Assembly (NCBI GenBank): GCA_963975935.1
Contig: CAXBIQ010000006.1
Span: forward strand, 62,001 to 126,000
Source: Planktosalinus sp963975935
GTDB taxonomy: Bacteria; Bacteroidota; Bacteroidia; Flavobacteriales; Flavobacteriaceae
Length of the DNA: 64,000 bases
Reading direction: 5' to 3'
This document shows positions 16,582 through 25,177 of the stretch, piece by piece (position 1 is the first letter of the stretch; each line of letters starts with the position of its first letter). The position numbers and the translations under genes were made by a program. The notes under the pieces were generated by a model. The model saw only the letters and a list, made by a program, of their open reading frames with translations, made no database searches and was not told the DNA's origin.

Positions 16582-18596
16582 TGAAACATTTATTTTTATT
16601 TCTTGCTATTTTCTCGCTAATTAGTTTTGGCACTCACGCACAAAAGTTTGATTTCGGTAAAGTGTCTGAAGAAGAAATTGATGAAAAACAGCACCCATTA
16701 GATCCTGAGGCTTCGTCTGCTGTTTTATATAAGAAAGCAAAAACATACTTTGAGTATGACAACCAGTGGCAGTTTGTACATGAAGTTGAGGCACGCATTA
16801 AAATATATAATAAAGAAGGATTAGACCGGGCAACAGTAGCGGTTCCTTTATACAGGCCCGGAGCTGGAAGCAATGAGATCTTTTCAAACTTAAAGGCGTT
16901 TACTTATAATTTAGAAGGAGGTAAAGTTTCAAAAGACAAAGTGAAAAATGACGCCAAATTTGAAGAAGATGTAAGTGATCGATGGGTATTTCAAAAGTTT
17001 ACATTTCCCAATGTAAAAGAAGGTTCCGTTTTAGAATATACTTACAGGATTACATCTCCTTATATCAACTCATTACCCTGGGTTAGTTTTCAGGAAAGCA
17101 TACCGGTAAATTTTGTCGAATATACCCTGAACATTCCTGAATATTTAGGATATAAATCCTATGCAAAAGGATTTTTTCCTTTAAAAAGAGAAGAAAGTAC
17201 AAAGTTGGATCAATTTACTTTTTCCTATGTACCCCGTCAGAAAGACGGTAACTCAGCGATAAGCTCCCATAAAACACAGTTCTCTACAGTAAGATATACA
17301 CTCTATACCACCGTTTATACCGGTGAGGATATCCCAAAATTGGTTCAGGAAGAGTATGTCAACAATATAGATAATTATAAAACGGCTATCAAGCATGAAT
17401 TGGAATGGACCAAAATGCCTAATAATCCTCTTAGGACCTATTCAACTACCTGGGAAGACGTTACAAAAACCATTTTAAAAAGGGACAGGTTTGGTAAAGA
17501 ACTTGAAAAAGAACGCTATTTTAAGTCTGAAATCACACCGGTTCTTCAGCGGTATAGCAGCAAGGAGGAGCAAACACAGGCCATTTTTGAATTCGTCAAA
17601 AACAGGATTGCCTGGAATGGTTTTTATGGCGATCATACTATTGATGGTGTAGAAAAAGCTTATAAAAACCGTTCCGGTAATATTGCAGAAATTAATTTGA
17701 TACTCACATCAATGTTGCGATCTGCCGGTATTGATGCAGATCCTGTTTTGCTCAGTACAAAGTCTAACGGAATTCCATTATTCCCAACTATTGACGGATT
17801 CAATTATGTAATTTGTCAGGTAGAGCTTGGTAATAAAACCTTATTGCTCGATGCTGCAAACAAATACAGTTCTCCCAATATTTTACCCACCCGCGCGTTA
17901 AACTGGTATGGCCGCGTGGTAAGGAAAGACGGCTCTTCAGAAGAAGTCAACTTGCTTTCAAGCATTATGTCAAAAAAGATTACCAACATGAATGTTCAGG
18001 TTCATGAAAACGGTTCCATAGAAGGAAAATTGAGAAACGCATACACAGACCAATTTGCGCTGGACTTCAGACAGCAGTATGCAGCTGAAGAAGAAACTAA
18101 GTACATTAAAAGTTTAGAAAACAAGTATGTTTCTATGAATATCTCAGACTATAAATCTCAAAACAAAACAGATATTTATAAGCCTGTTGTTGAAGATTTT
18201 AGTTTTGTGAAGGAAAATGCTTATGATAAAATAGGAGACAAAATATACATTCAGCCGCTGTTCTTTTTGGCCACTTCCAAAAACCCGTTTATATCAGAAA
18301 CGAGGGAGTACCCCATTGACTTCAGTTACCCACAATCTGAGACACAGCTGGTGAACATTACTTTGCCGGAGGGCTATCAGGTTGAGTCCTTACCTGAATC
18401 TGCGATATTACAACTGCCTGACGAAGTAGGTGAGTTTAAATTTATGATTTCTGAAAATCAAAATGGAATACAGTTGAGCGTGTCTTCAGAAATCAGGGCC
18501 ACGCTTTTGCCTTCGCTCTATTATGAAGCCTTAAAAAAATACTATGCAGCGATGGTGGAGAAACAAACAGAAAAAATAGTTCTATCAAAAACCTAA
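16581..18596 (+). CDS. DUF3857 protein with degenerate transglutaminase domain
   Basis: 671 residues with a signal peptide (cut near THAQ). The layout matches the preceding protein: DUF3857, transglutaminase-like core, C-terminal beta domain. When the two cores are aligned by eye, the catalytic Cys is replaced by Ile368 (SGNIAEI against YGDCKGL) and the His by Tyr409 (FNYV against GNHV), while the Asp is kept as Asp424 (LLLDAA). It is therefore predicted to be inactive, perhaps a partner or binding subunit of its neighbour. It overlaps that gene by 1 base and precedes the MazG-like gene by 4 bases. Confidence 0.8.
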   Translation: MKHLFLFLAIFSLISFGTHAQKFDFGKVSEEEIDEKQHPLDPEASSAVLYKKAKTYFEYDNQWQFVHEVEARIKIYNKEGLDRATVAVPLYRPGAGSNEIFSNLKAFTYNLEGGKVSKDKVKNDAKFEEDVSDRWVFQKFTFPNVKEGSVLEYTYRITSPYINSLPWVSFQESIPVNFVEYTLNIPEYLGYKSYAKGFFPLKREESTKLDQFTFSYVPRQKDGNSAISSHKTQFSTVRYTLYTTVYTGEDIPKLVQEEYVNNIDNYKTAIKHELEWTKMPNNPLRTYSTTWEDVTKTILKRDRFGKELEKERYFKSEITPVLQRYSSKEEQTQAIFEFVKNRIAWNGFYGDHTIDGVEKAYKNRSGNIAEINLILTSMLRSAGIDADPVLLSTKSNGIPLFPTIDGFNYVICQVELGNKTLLLDAANKYSSPNILPTRALNWYGRVVRKDGSSEEVNLLSSIMSKKITNMNVQVHENGSIEGKLRNAYTDQFALDFRQQYAAEEETKYIKSLENKYVSMNISDYKSQNKTDIYKPVVEDFSFVKENAYDKIGDKIYIQPLFFLATSKNPFISETREYPIDFSYPQSETQLVNITLPEGYQVESLPESAILQLPDEVGEFKFMISENQNGIQLSVSSEIRATLLPSLYYEALKKYYAAMVEKQTEKIVLSKT

Positions 18597-18600
18597 AGCC

Positions 18601-18927
18601 ATGGATATAAAAAATGCCCAGCAAGTTGTTGATACCTGGATACATGATCACGGGGTGCGTTACTTTAATGAGTTGACAAATATGGCCCAGCTCACCGAAG
18701 AAGTGGGAGAAGTAGCCCGTATTATTGCCAGGCGTTATGGAGAACAGAGTGAGAAAGAAAGCGATAAGGACAAAGATCTGGGAGAGGAACTCGCCGATGT
18801 GGTTTTTGTCGTGCTGTGTCTTGCAAACCAAACGGGTATTGATTTGCAAAAAGCTTTTGAGAAAAAAATGGAACTTAAAACAAAACGAGACCACGACAGG
18901 CACCAAAATAATGAAAAGCTAAAATAA
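18601..18927 (+). CDS. MazG-like nucleotide pyrophosphohydrolase
   Basis: 108 residues, a single MazG domain. The metal-binding acidic helices are visible as LTEEVGEVARI (about residues 31-41) and LGEELADVVFVV (about 60-71), the E-x2-E ... E-x2-D pattern of all-alpha NTP pyrophosphohydrolases. Such enzymes cleave NTPs to NMP and pyrophosphate and may clean up non-canonical nucleotides. The gene starts 4 bases after the DUF3857 gene and is probably cotranscribed with it; the C-terminus is Lys/Arg rich. Confidence 0.88.
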   Translation: MDIKNAQQVVDTWIHDHGVRYFNELTNMAQLTEEVGEVARIIARRYGEQSEKESDKDKDLGEELADVVFVVLCLANQTGIDLQKAFEKKMELKTKRDHDRHQNNEKLK

Positions 18928-18937
18928 AATTTTGACG

Positions 18938-18945
18938 TACATTCG
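18938..18945 (+). promoter_or_regulatory. aroA: Promoter-like element TACATTCG upstream of aroA
   Basis: The stretch TTTTGACGTACATTCG (18930-18945) lies 24 bases before the aroA ATG. It differs by one base from the stretch upstream of the yqeY-like gene (54777-54792). TAnnTTCG is one base off the TAnnTTTG consensus. Confidence 0.4.
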
Positions 18946-18969
18946 TTTACAAAAAGTAGCTTTTCAAAA

Positions 18970-20241
18970 ATGGATATCAGGCTCTCATCTAATGACAAAA
19001 CTTTAAAATCTCCGGAGAATGCTTTGATCATCTCCGGATCTAAAAGCGAGTCAAACAGACTCCTGATCTTACAAAAGCTTTTTCCTGAAATCAGGGTTAA
19101 TAACCTTTCCAACAGTGAAGATACGATTCTGCTTCAAAAAGCACTGAATACAACTGAAAAGACCGTTGATATTCACCATGCCGGTACTGCGATGCGTTTT
19201 TTAACAGCCTATTTTGCATCACAACCGGGCTGTGAGATTGTGCTCACAGGGTCATCAAGGATGAAAGAACGCCCCATAAAAATTCTAGTTGAAGCATTAA
19301 AGTCGCTGGGGGCAAACATTGAGTATCTGGAAAAGGAAGGTTTTCCGCCTTTATTGATCAAAGGGGAAAAGCTTGAGAAAAGTAAGCTTTTTCTCGATGC
19401 AAATGTGAGCAGTCAATATATCACGGCCTTGCTTCTCATTGCACCAAAATTGCCTGATGGATTAGAGTTGAAATTACAAGGCGGGATCACTTCTTTGCCA
19501 TACATTCAAATGACCTTAGCGCTGTTGAAACAGTTGAATATTGAGACAACTTTTGAAGAAAATACCATCAGGGTATTGCCTGCCGAAGGTTCTATTTCTC
19601 AGAAAAATTCCAAAGGAAACAAAATTTCTTTTACTGTCGAGTCAGACTGGTCATCTGCCTCTTATTTTTATTCTTTGGCGGCATTATCACCCGTGGGGAC
19701 TCAGTTCTCCTTATCGTATTATTTCAGAAAAAGTATTCAGGGTGATGCCCGTGTTGCTAAAATCTATGAGCAATTTGGCGTTGAAACCCAATTTAAGGAA
19801 AGCAATATAGTTATAAAAAAAACCGAAAGCGTAAAACCTTTTTCACTCTCGTTAGATCTTGTTGAAACACCTGATATAGCTCAGACAATTGCTGTCACGT
19901 GTCTGGGTTTGGGTGTGTCGTGCCGCCTTTCAGGCCTGCACACATTGAAAATCAAAGAAACAGACCGGTTGCAGGCATTAAAAAACGAACTCAAAAAGTT
20001 TGGAGTAAAGGCAGAAATTACCCGTGAGAGTATTTCTTTCGAAAGTAAGAAGCTAGTTCATTCTGATAAAAAAATATTTTCCATAGAAACGTATAATGAT
20101 CACAGGATGGCGATGGCATTCGCTCCATTGGCACTGTTTTTCCCATTGCAAATTCAAAATGCAAGGGTGGTTGAAAAGTCATATCCCGATTTTTGGACTG
20201 ATTTGAAATCTTTAAGATTTGAAGTTGAAAAGCTTAGCTAA
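18970..20241 (+). CDS. aroA: 3-phosphoshikimate 1-carboxyvinyltransferase (EPSP synthase)
   Basis: 423 residues. AroA transfers enolpyruvate from PEP to shikimate-3-phosphate. The phosphate-binding motif ISGSKSESNRLLIL is near residue 21, HAGTAMRFLTAYFA carries the conserved PEP-binding G-T-A-M-R, and ETDRLQAL plus YNDHRMAMAFA mark the C-terminal active-site half. Its strand order, two alternating six-fold domains, fits the family. The gene has its own putative promoter element and lies downstream of the DAHP synthase/chorismate mutase gene in the same orientation. In place of the usual L-G-N-A-G-T the motif reads H-H-A-G-T, as seen in Bacteroidota. Confidence 0.94.
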   Translation: MDIRLSSNDKTLKSPENALIISGSKSESNRLLILQKLFPEIRVNNLSNSEDTILLQKALNTTEKTVDIHHAGTAMRFLTAYFASQPGCEIVLTGSSRMKERPIKILVEALKSLGANIEYLEKEGFPPLLIKGEKLEKSKLFLDANVSSQYITALLLIAPKLPDGLELKLQGGITSLPYIQMTLALLKQLNIETTFEENTIRVLPAEGSISQKNSKGNKISFTVESDWSSASYFYSLAALSPVGTQFSLSYYFRKSIQGDARVAKIYEQFGVETQFKESNIVIKKTESVKPFSLSLDLVETPDIAQTIAVTCLGLGVSCRLSGLHTLKIKETDRLQALKNELKKFGVKAEITRESISFESKKLVHSDKKIFSIETYNDHRMAMAFAPLALFFPLQIQNARVVEKSYPDFWTDLKSLRFEVEKLS

Positions 20242-20294
20242 ATAACCAATTGCAATAAATATTGCCTTTTCTTAAATAATAAAGTCTGTTTTAC

Positions 20295-20326
20295 TTGACA
20301 ACGCCTGTTTTGAGGTTGTATATTTG
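20295..20326 (+). promoter_or_regulatory. queA: Bacteroidota promoter TTG-N21-TATATTTG upstream of queA
   Basis: TTG (20295-20297) and TATATTTG (20319-20326) with 21 bases between them form a near-ideal promoter. The leader would be about 30 bases. Confidence 0.65.
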
Positions 20327-20363
20327 CAGCCTTTCAAAAATCATTTTTAACACTTAAAAATAT

Positions 20364-21413
20364 ATGAAGCTTTCTCATTTTGATTTTAACTTACCACCTG
20401 AATTATTAGCAGAATACCCAACATTAAACCGAGATGAATCCCGATTGATGGTTTTAGACAGAAAAACACAAACCATCGAGCATAAAATGTTCAAAGATCT
20501 TATCGATTATTTTGAGGAAGATGATGTGCTGATTTTAAACAATACCAAAGTTTTTCCGGCGCGTTTGTTTGGTAATAAAGAAAAAACAGGTGCTAAAATC
20601 GAAGTTTTCTTATTGCGCGAACTCAATGCTGAAACCCGCCTTTGGGACGTATTGGTTGACCCCGCAAGAAAAATAAGAATTGGGAACAAGCTATATTTTG
20701 GTGAAGATGAGTCTCTGGTAGCTGAAGTTATTGATAATACAACTTCCCGCGGAAGAACCCTTCGTTTCCTTTTTGACGGAACTTATGAAGAATTCAGAAA
20801 AAAGTTGACTGAATTGGGTGAGACACCACTTCCAAAATACATTGCAAGAGAAGTAGAGCCCGAAGATGCAGAACGCTATCAAACTATTTATGCAAAGCAT
20901 GAAGGAGCAGTGGCCGCCCCCACCGCTGGTTTACACTTCTCAAAACACCTTCTTAAAAGGCTTGAGATAAAAGGGGTTAATTTTGCTGAAGTGACATTAC
21001 ACGTTGGTTTGGGAACCTTTAGTCCGGTTGAGGTAGAAGACCTTTCTAAGCACAAAATGGACTCTGAAGAAATAGAAGTAGGTGAAACGTGTGCAAAAAT
21101 TGTAAATAACGGCATTTTAAAAAAGCGTAAGGTATGTGCTGTTGGAACAACCGTGATGCGTTCAATTGAAAGCACTGTATCTTCTCAAGGAACACTAAAT
21201 CCATATACCGGATGGACAAACAAGTTTATTTTTCCTCCTTATGAGTTTAGTATTGCAAACTGTATGGTTACAAACTTCCACACCCCAAAGTCAACACTCT
21301 TAATGATGGTATCTGCCTTTGCAGGTCACGATTTTATAAAGAAAGCTTATGCTGAAGCTATAAAAGAAAAATACAGGTTCTATTCTTATGGAGATGCCAT
21401 GTTAATCTTGTAA
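20364..21413 (+). CDS. queA: tRNA preQ1(34) S-adenosylmethionine ribosyltransferase-isomerase
   Basis: 349 residues, full length. QueA builds epoxyqueuosine at tRNA position 34 from preQ1 and SAM. Diagnostic segments: FDFNLPPELLAEYP at the N-terminus, DESRLMVLDR, LNNTKVFPARLFG, GAVAAPTAGLHFS (catalytic region), LHVGLGTFSPV and TNFHTPKSTLLMMVSAFAG. It is a single-gene unit with a clear promoter and a strong terminator after it. Confidence 0.97.
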   Translation: MKLSHFDFNLPPELLAEYPTLNRDESRLMVLDRKTQTIEHKMFKDLIDYFEEDDVLILNNTKVFPARLFGNKEKTGAKIEVFLLRELNAETRLWDVLVDPARKIRIGNKLYFGEDESLVAEVIDNTTSRGRTLRFLFDGTYEEFRKKLTELGETPLPKYIAREVEPEDAERYQTIYAKHEGAVAAPTAGLHFSKHLLKRLEIKGVNFAEVTLHVGLGTFSPVEVEDLSKHKMDSEEIEVGETCAKIVNNGILKKRKVCAVGTTVMRSIESTVSSQGTLNPYTGWTNKFIFPPYEFSIANCMVTNFHTPKSTLLMMVSAFAGHDFIKKAYAEAIKEKYRFYSYGDAMLIL

Positions 21414-21433
21414 GAAAATAATTTTATTATAAT

Positions 21434-21474
21434 AAAAATCCTCAAAAAGCAATACATTTTTTGAGGATTTTTGT
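21434..21474 (+). terminator. Intrinsic terminator after queA
   Basis: AAAAATCCTCAAAAA (21434-21448) pairs perfectly with TTTTTGAGGATTTTT (21458-21472), a 15-base-pair stem with a 9-base loop and a closing T-run. Confidence 0.85.
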
Positions 21475-21537
21475 GTTTAAGGGCTTTAATTAAAGAAAAA
21501 TATTTAAATTAGTAGCAAATACAAATACAGGATTGCT

Positions 21538-23157
21538 ATGAAAAAAATTACTTTAATATTTTTTATTTTAACATTCACACATACGTTTGGTCAGGTGACC
21601 AATAGCGGTGAGCCTTTGAGCTGGAAAGTTGGTCAGCTTTCGTCGGTTCCTCCTGTTCAAATGGAGCCCATCGATGTTGCAGCTCTGGAAGCAGAAGATG
21701 CCATTAATGACCAAAGAAGAGATATTCCATGGCGATTTGGTAAAGAATTACCGGTTTTTTTAAATACTGAAAACTCCGGTGTCTGGGATGTTTTGGAAAA
21801 TGGTGACCGCATCTGGCGTCTGAATATCATCTCAGGAGGTGCCAGAACACTTAATTTTGTTTTTGACGACTTCTTTTTGCCAAGTGGCGCCAAACTATAT
21901 TTATATAATGATGATAAGTCTGACCTTTTGGGAGCATATACCTCCTCTCAAAACAGAGAAGACAGACAATTGGGAACCTGGTTTGTGGAAGGTGAAAACA
22001 TCTGGATAGAATATTATGAACCCGCCTCACAGGAAGGCCTTGGATCACTTCAGATTGCCAAAGTGGTACACGGTTACCGCTCTGTAAACCAGACTGCAGC
22101 AGAAAGAGGATTGAACGATTCGGGTGACTGCAATCAGGATGTTGACTGTCCTGTGGGAGCAGATTTTGATTCTTTAAAAGAAGTTCTTAAACGTTCGGTC
22201 GCTTTATTTATATTGGGGGGCTCAGTTTGTTCGGGAACATTGATTAATAATACAGACAACGATAATGCACCTTATTTTTTAACGGCCAGTCACTGTGACA
22301 ATGGCAATACAGGGGCGTGGGCTTTTCGCTTTAATTGGGTGAGCCCTGATCCCTCATGTGCTACAACAACAAATAGCACAAATGGAGATTTTAATCAAAC
22401 CGCCAGTGGTGCAACAAAACTAGCGGAAAACCAGAAATCAGATTTTATGCTGGTTAATATTGATGCTAACCTTCCTACAAGCTGGAATCTTGTCTGGGCA
22501 GGATGGAATAGAAGCTCTACAGATGTTCCTGATTTTACGGTAGGAATTCACCACCCGGCAGGTGATATTATGAAAGTTTGCCGAGATGATCAATCACCCA
22601 TCAGAACAGCAATCAATTTTGAAATTCCAAACACATTTGTGTGGCGTGTATCTGATTGGGATTTGGGAGTTACTGAAGGGGGATCCTCAGGGTCTGCACT
22701 TTTTGATCAGGATGGAAGAATCGTGGGCCAACTTGCAGGTGGTGCAGCTGCCTGTGCAGGTACTAACGACAACGGTCAACCTGATTTTTACGGAAGAATG
22801 GATACTTCCTGGGATTTTGGAACAACAAACAGCACACGCCTTTCAAACTGGTTGGATCCTCAGGATACCGGTGCAACATCCACAGATATCCTTAGCACAC
22901 CAAATTTTCAGTTTTTTGGAGACTTACACGTGTATCCAAACCCGGCGTCATCAGCATTGTATGTGGAAAACAATAATTCATCTGATTTGAATTATCAAAT
23001 CTACAGTGTCACAGGACAATTGATGCAGGAAAACACATTGCCCTTTTCAAATAATACGATTGATGTATCACAATTATCTGAAGGAATTTACTTTTTAAAA
23101 CTTACAGATAAAAATTCTGACGGATCGCTTATAAAAAGGATCGCCATCAAAAAATAG
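21538..23157 (+). CDS. Secreted trypsin-fold (lysyl endopeptidase-like, S1) protease with T9SS type A sorting domain
   Basis: 539 residues. After a signal peptide (cut near FGQ) comes an N-terminal domain of about 180 residues, then a chymotrypsin-fold protease with the His of LTASHC, an Asp candidate in KSDFMLV and the Ser of GGSSGSALF. The Cys-rich pattern and long loops resemble Lysobacter lysyl endopeptidase (Achromobacter protease I). The last 80 or so residues (VYPNPASS to IKRIAIKK) are a type A T9SS sorting domain. It should be exported to the cell surface or medium. Lys specificity is only suggested by the resemblance. A terminator hairpin follows. Confidence 0.88.
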   Translation: MKKITLIFFILTFTHTFGQVTNSGEPLSWKVGQLSSVPPVQMEPIDVAALEAEDAINDQRRDIPWRFGKELPVFLNTENSGVWDVLENGDRIWRLNIISGGARTLNFVFDDFFLPSGAKLYLYNDDKSDLLGAYTSSQNREDRQLGTWFVEGENIWIEYYEPASQEGLGSLQIAKVVHGYRSVNQTAAERGLNDSGDCNQDVDCPVGADFDSLKEVLKRSVALFILGGSVCSGTLINNTDNDNAPYFLTASHCDNGNTGAWAFRFNWVSPDPSCATTTNSTNGDFNQTASGATKLAENQKSDFMLVNIDANLPTSWNLVWAGWNRSSTDVPDFTVGIHHPAGDIMKVCRDDQSPIRTAINFEIPNTFVWRVSDWDLGVTEGGSSGSALFDQDGRIVGQLAGGAAACAGTNDNGQPDFYGRMDTSWDFGTTNSTRLSNWLDPQDTGATSTDILSTPNFQFFGDLHVYPNPASSALYVENNNSSDLNYQIYSVTGQLMQENTLPFSNNTIDVSQLSEGIYFLKLTDKNSDGSLIKRIAIKK

Positions 23158-23181
23158 ACAGTTTAATTTAACGATATATAA

Positions 23182-23216
23182 TAATAATCCCCTCTTGATT
23201 AAAGAGGGGATTATTA
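23182..23216 (+). terminator. Terminator hairpin after the S1 protease
   Basis: TAATAATCCCCTCTT (23182-23196) pairs perfectly with AAGAGGGGATTATTA (23202-23216) with a 5-base loop. No long T-run follows, but the stem is very stable. Confidence 0.75.
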
Positions 23217-23227
23217 ATTTCAAGCTT

Positions 23228-23259
23228 TTGTTATTCCGTCTTTTAAAATTGTATTTTTG
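23228..23259 (+). promoter_or_regulatory. rlmN: Promoter TTG-N21-TATTTTTG of rlmN, giving a nearly leaderless mRNA
   Basis: TTG (23228-23230) and TATTTTTG (23252-23259) have ideal spacing. The rlmN ATG at 23264 begins only 4 bases after the -7 box, so transcription would start at or next to the start codon. Confidence 0.6.
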
Positions 23260-23263
23260 CAAA

Positions 23264-24304
23264 ATGAAAGAGAACAAGAGAGATATCAGGGCTTTATCAA
23301 AAGAAGAATTGCGTTTGTTTTTTGAAAGTATTGGAGACAAGGCTTTCAGGGGCAATCAGGTATATGAATGGCTTTGGAATAAGGGGGCTCATACATTTGA
23401 GGAAATGACAAATCTTTCCAAAGAAACCCGAAAGCATTTGGAAGACCATTTTGTCATTAACCACATTCAGGTCGATCAAATCCAGAAAAGTGATGACGGG
23501 ACCATTAAAAATGCCGTCAGGCTTCATGATAGTTTGGTGGTTGAGTCGGTCTTGATACCCACACCTAAGAGAACAACAGCATGTGTATCTTCACAAGTAG
23601 GTTGTAGTTTGGATTGTAAATTTTGTGCTACAGCAAAACTTAAGCGCATGCGCAATCTAAATCCTGACGAAATTTATGACCAGGTCGTGGCTATTGATCG
23701 CGAAAGCAGGTTGTATTTTGATAAACCCCTTACCAATATCGTTTTTATGGGTATGGGAGAGCCTCTAATGAACTATAATAATGTCTTGAAAGCCATTGAT
23801 AAAATAACATCGCCCGAGGGATTAGGGATGTCGCCAAAGCGAATTACCCTATCCACTTCAGGGGTTCCCAAAATGATCAAAAAACTTGCTGATGACGAAG
23901 TAAAATTCAAACTTGCTGTTTCCCTGCACAGTGCGATTCAAGAAACAAGAGTTTCCATAATGCCCTTTGCAGAAACATTTACCCTTGACGATTTAAGAGA
24001 ATCTTTAGAATACTGGTACTTAAAAACCAAAAGTAAAATTTCGTATGAATATGTGGTGTGGAAAGATATCAATGACAGCAAGAAGGATATCGATGCGCTT
24101 GTCAGGTTTTGCTCATATGTGCCGTGTAAGGTCAATTTGATAGAGTATAACCCCATTGGGGAAGATGCTTTTGCACAGGCAGACAATAAGGCATTAGATG
24201 ATTATATAAATGCCCTTGAGTTTTATAGAATTCCCGTAACCGTGAGAAGAAGCCGGGGCAAAGATATTGATGCTGCCTGCGGGCAGTTGGCAAACAAGCA
24301 ATAA
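23264..24304 (+). CDS. rlmN: 23S rRNA (adenine2503-C2)/tRNA methyltransferase RlmN
   Basis: 346 residues from ATG 23264. The frame stays open to an ATG at 23195, but that lies inside the upstream terminator hairpin, and the family N-terminus (DIRALSKEELRLFF) fits the later start. It is a radical SAM enzyme: CSLDCKFC supplies the three cysteines of the 4Fe-4S cluster, and GMGEPLMNYNNV is the conserved SAM-binding segment. The C-terminal Cys in AACGQLA is the methyl-carrying Cys expected in RlmN. It methylates A2503 of 23S rRNA and A37 of some tRNAs. Confidence 0.96.
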   Translation: MKENKRDIRALSKEELRLFFESIGDKAFRGNQVYEWLWNKGAHTFEEMTNLSKETRKHLEDHFVINHIQVDQIQKSDDGTIKNAVRLHDSLVVESVLIPTPKRTTACVSSQVGCSLDCKFCATAKLKRMRNLNPDEIYDQVVAIDRESRLYFDKPLTNIVFMGMGEPLMNYNNVLKAIDKITSPEGLGMSPKRITLSTSGVPKMIKKLADDEVKFKLAVSLHSAIQETRVSIMPFAETFTLDDLRESLEYWYLKTKSKISYEYVVWKDINDSKKDIDALVRFCSYVPCKVNLIEYNPIGEDAFAQADNKALDDYINALEFYRIPVTVRRSRGKDIDAACGQLANKQ

Positions 24305-24306
24305 AA

Positions 24307-24333
24307 AAAGGCTTCCGGATAGGAAGCCTTTAA
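24307..24333. terminator. Bidirectional intrinsic terminator after rlmN
   Basis: AAAGGCTTCC (24307-24316) pairs perfectly with GGAAGCCTTT (24322-24331), flanked by an A-run and a T-run. It serves rlmN and the convergent secreted-protein gene. Confidence 0.85.
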
Positions 24334-24353
24334 AGTTTTATTGAACCTTTAAA

Positions 24354-25067
24354 TTATCTTTTGACAATTTTGAAAGTTGCAACTTGATTGTTAACATTTA
24401 CAGTACCGATATAAACACCGTCTTTAACTGAAGACATATCAACAATTTCATTATTGCTTGAAAGTTTTTTAGCAATTACTTCCTGTCCTAAAAGGTTGTA
24501 CAATGAAATGTTTGAAAAAGCTTCATTAGCAGATAATGTCAATTGTTTTGTGGATGCATTGTAAAATTGGTTAAATCCAGCAATTGTATTATCCTCTGTG
24601 CTTAATCCATCTGTCCATTCAATTTTTGGGAAACCGTTGTCAATTTGTCCTGCTACTCCACAGTTACCTTGTTCATTGATAGCGATAAGGTATGTTCCTG
24701 AAACAGTAGCTGTAAAAGAAATTTCACAAGTACTGCCTGCATCTAAACCAAAGGCATCAACAGATGTAAATCCACCAGCTCCGTCATGAGGGCCAACTGT
24801 ATAATCAATAGCCCAAGAACCTGCACCCGGTCCATTACAAGCACTGAAAATATAGCTTTCACCTGCAATAACATTATTCATTAAATAAGCTTCAGATTTC
24901 CATATTTCAAACGTTGTTATTTCTACAGCAGGTTCACCAGGTGCTGGAGCCCCATCATTAGGTGCTGTATTGAAATTAGTGTAAGGACCATCTACATAAT
25001 CCAAACATTGTGCGCTCATTCCAGCAGCAAATAAAAACGCTGCCATTAAAAGTGTAATTTTTTTCAT
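24354..25067 (-). CDS. Small secreted protein with T9SS type A sorting domain
   Basis: 237 residues. The signal peptide MKKITLLMAAFLFAAGMSAQ is clear. A middle domain of about 140 residues with several Cys and Gly/Asp-rich turns (one stretch reads as a beta-sandwich with 'TVSGTYLIAINEQGNC') is not a catalytic family I recognise and may be a binding module. The C-terminus, from FNQFYNASTKQLTLSANEAF to VATFKIVKR, is a type A T9SS sorting domain. It should be cell-surface or released. The gene stands alone between rlmN and the polyprenyl synthase gene. Confidence 0.82.
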   Translation of the reverse strand: MKKITLLMAAFLFAAGMSAQCLDYVDGPYTNFNTAPNDGAPAPGEPAVEITTFEIWKSEAYLMNNVIAGESYIFSACNGPGAGSWAIDYTVGPHDGAGGFTSVDAFGLDAGSTCEISFTATVSGTYLIAINEQGNCGVAGQIDNGFPKIEWTDGLSTEDNTIAGFNQFYNASTKQLTLSANEAFSNISLYNLLGQEVIAKKLSSNNEIVDMSSVKDGVYIGTVNVNNQVATFKIVKR

Positions 25068-25162
25068 AATTATTGATTTTAAGTTTAATTTATCCCGCTA
25101 AGATACTAAAAATAACACTTCACTCAAACTATATTAGATATTTTTAACAGGGCTTTTTTCTT

Positions 25163-25170
25163 TATATTTG
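25163..25170 (+). promoter_or_regulatory. -7 promoter element TATATTTG just before the polyprenyl synthase start
   Basis: TATATTTG ends 7 bases before the ATG at 25178. If it is used, the mRNA leader would be zero to a few bases. No good TTG -33 box is present. Confidence 0.45.
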
Positions 25171-25177
25171 GCACATC

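Noticed and set aside
18490..19112. Antisense frames across the MazG-like and aroA genes
   Set aside because: Both sense genes are clear family members; nothing similar to the antisense products is known to me.
23195..23263. Upstream in-frame ATG at 23195 as the rlmN start
   Set aside because: It lies inside a perfect terminator hairpin and adds a hydrophobic stretch not found in RlmN; the promoter at 23228-23259 would be inside the gene.
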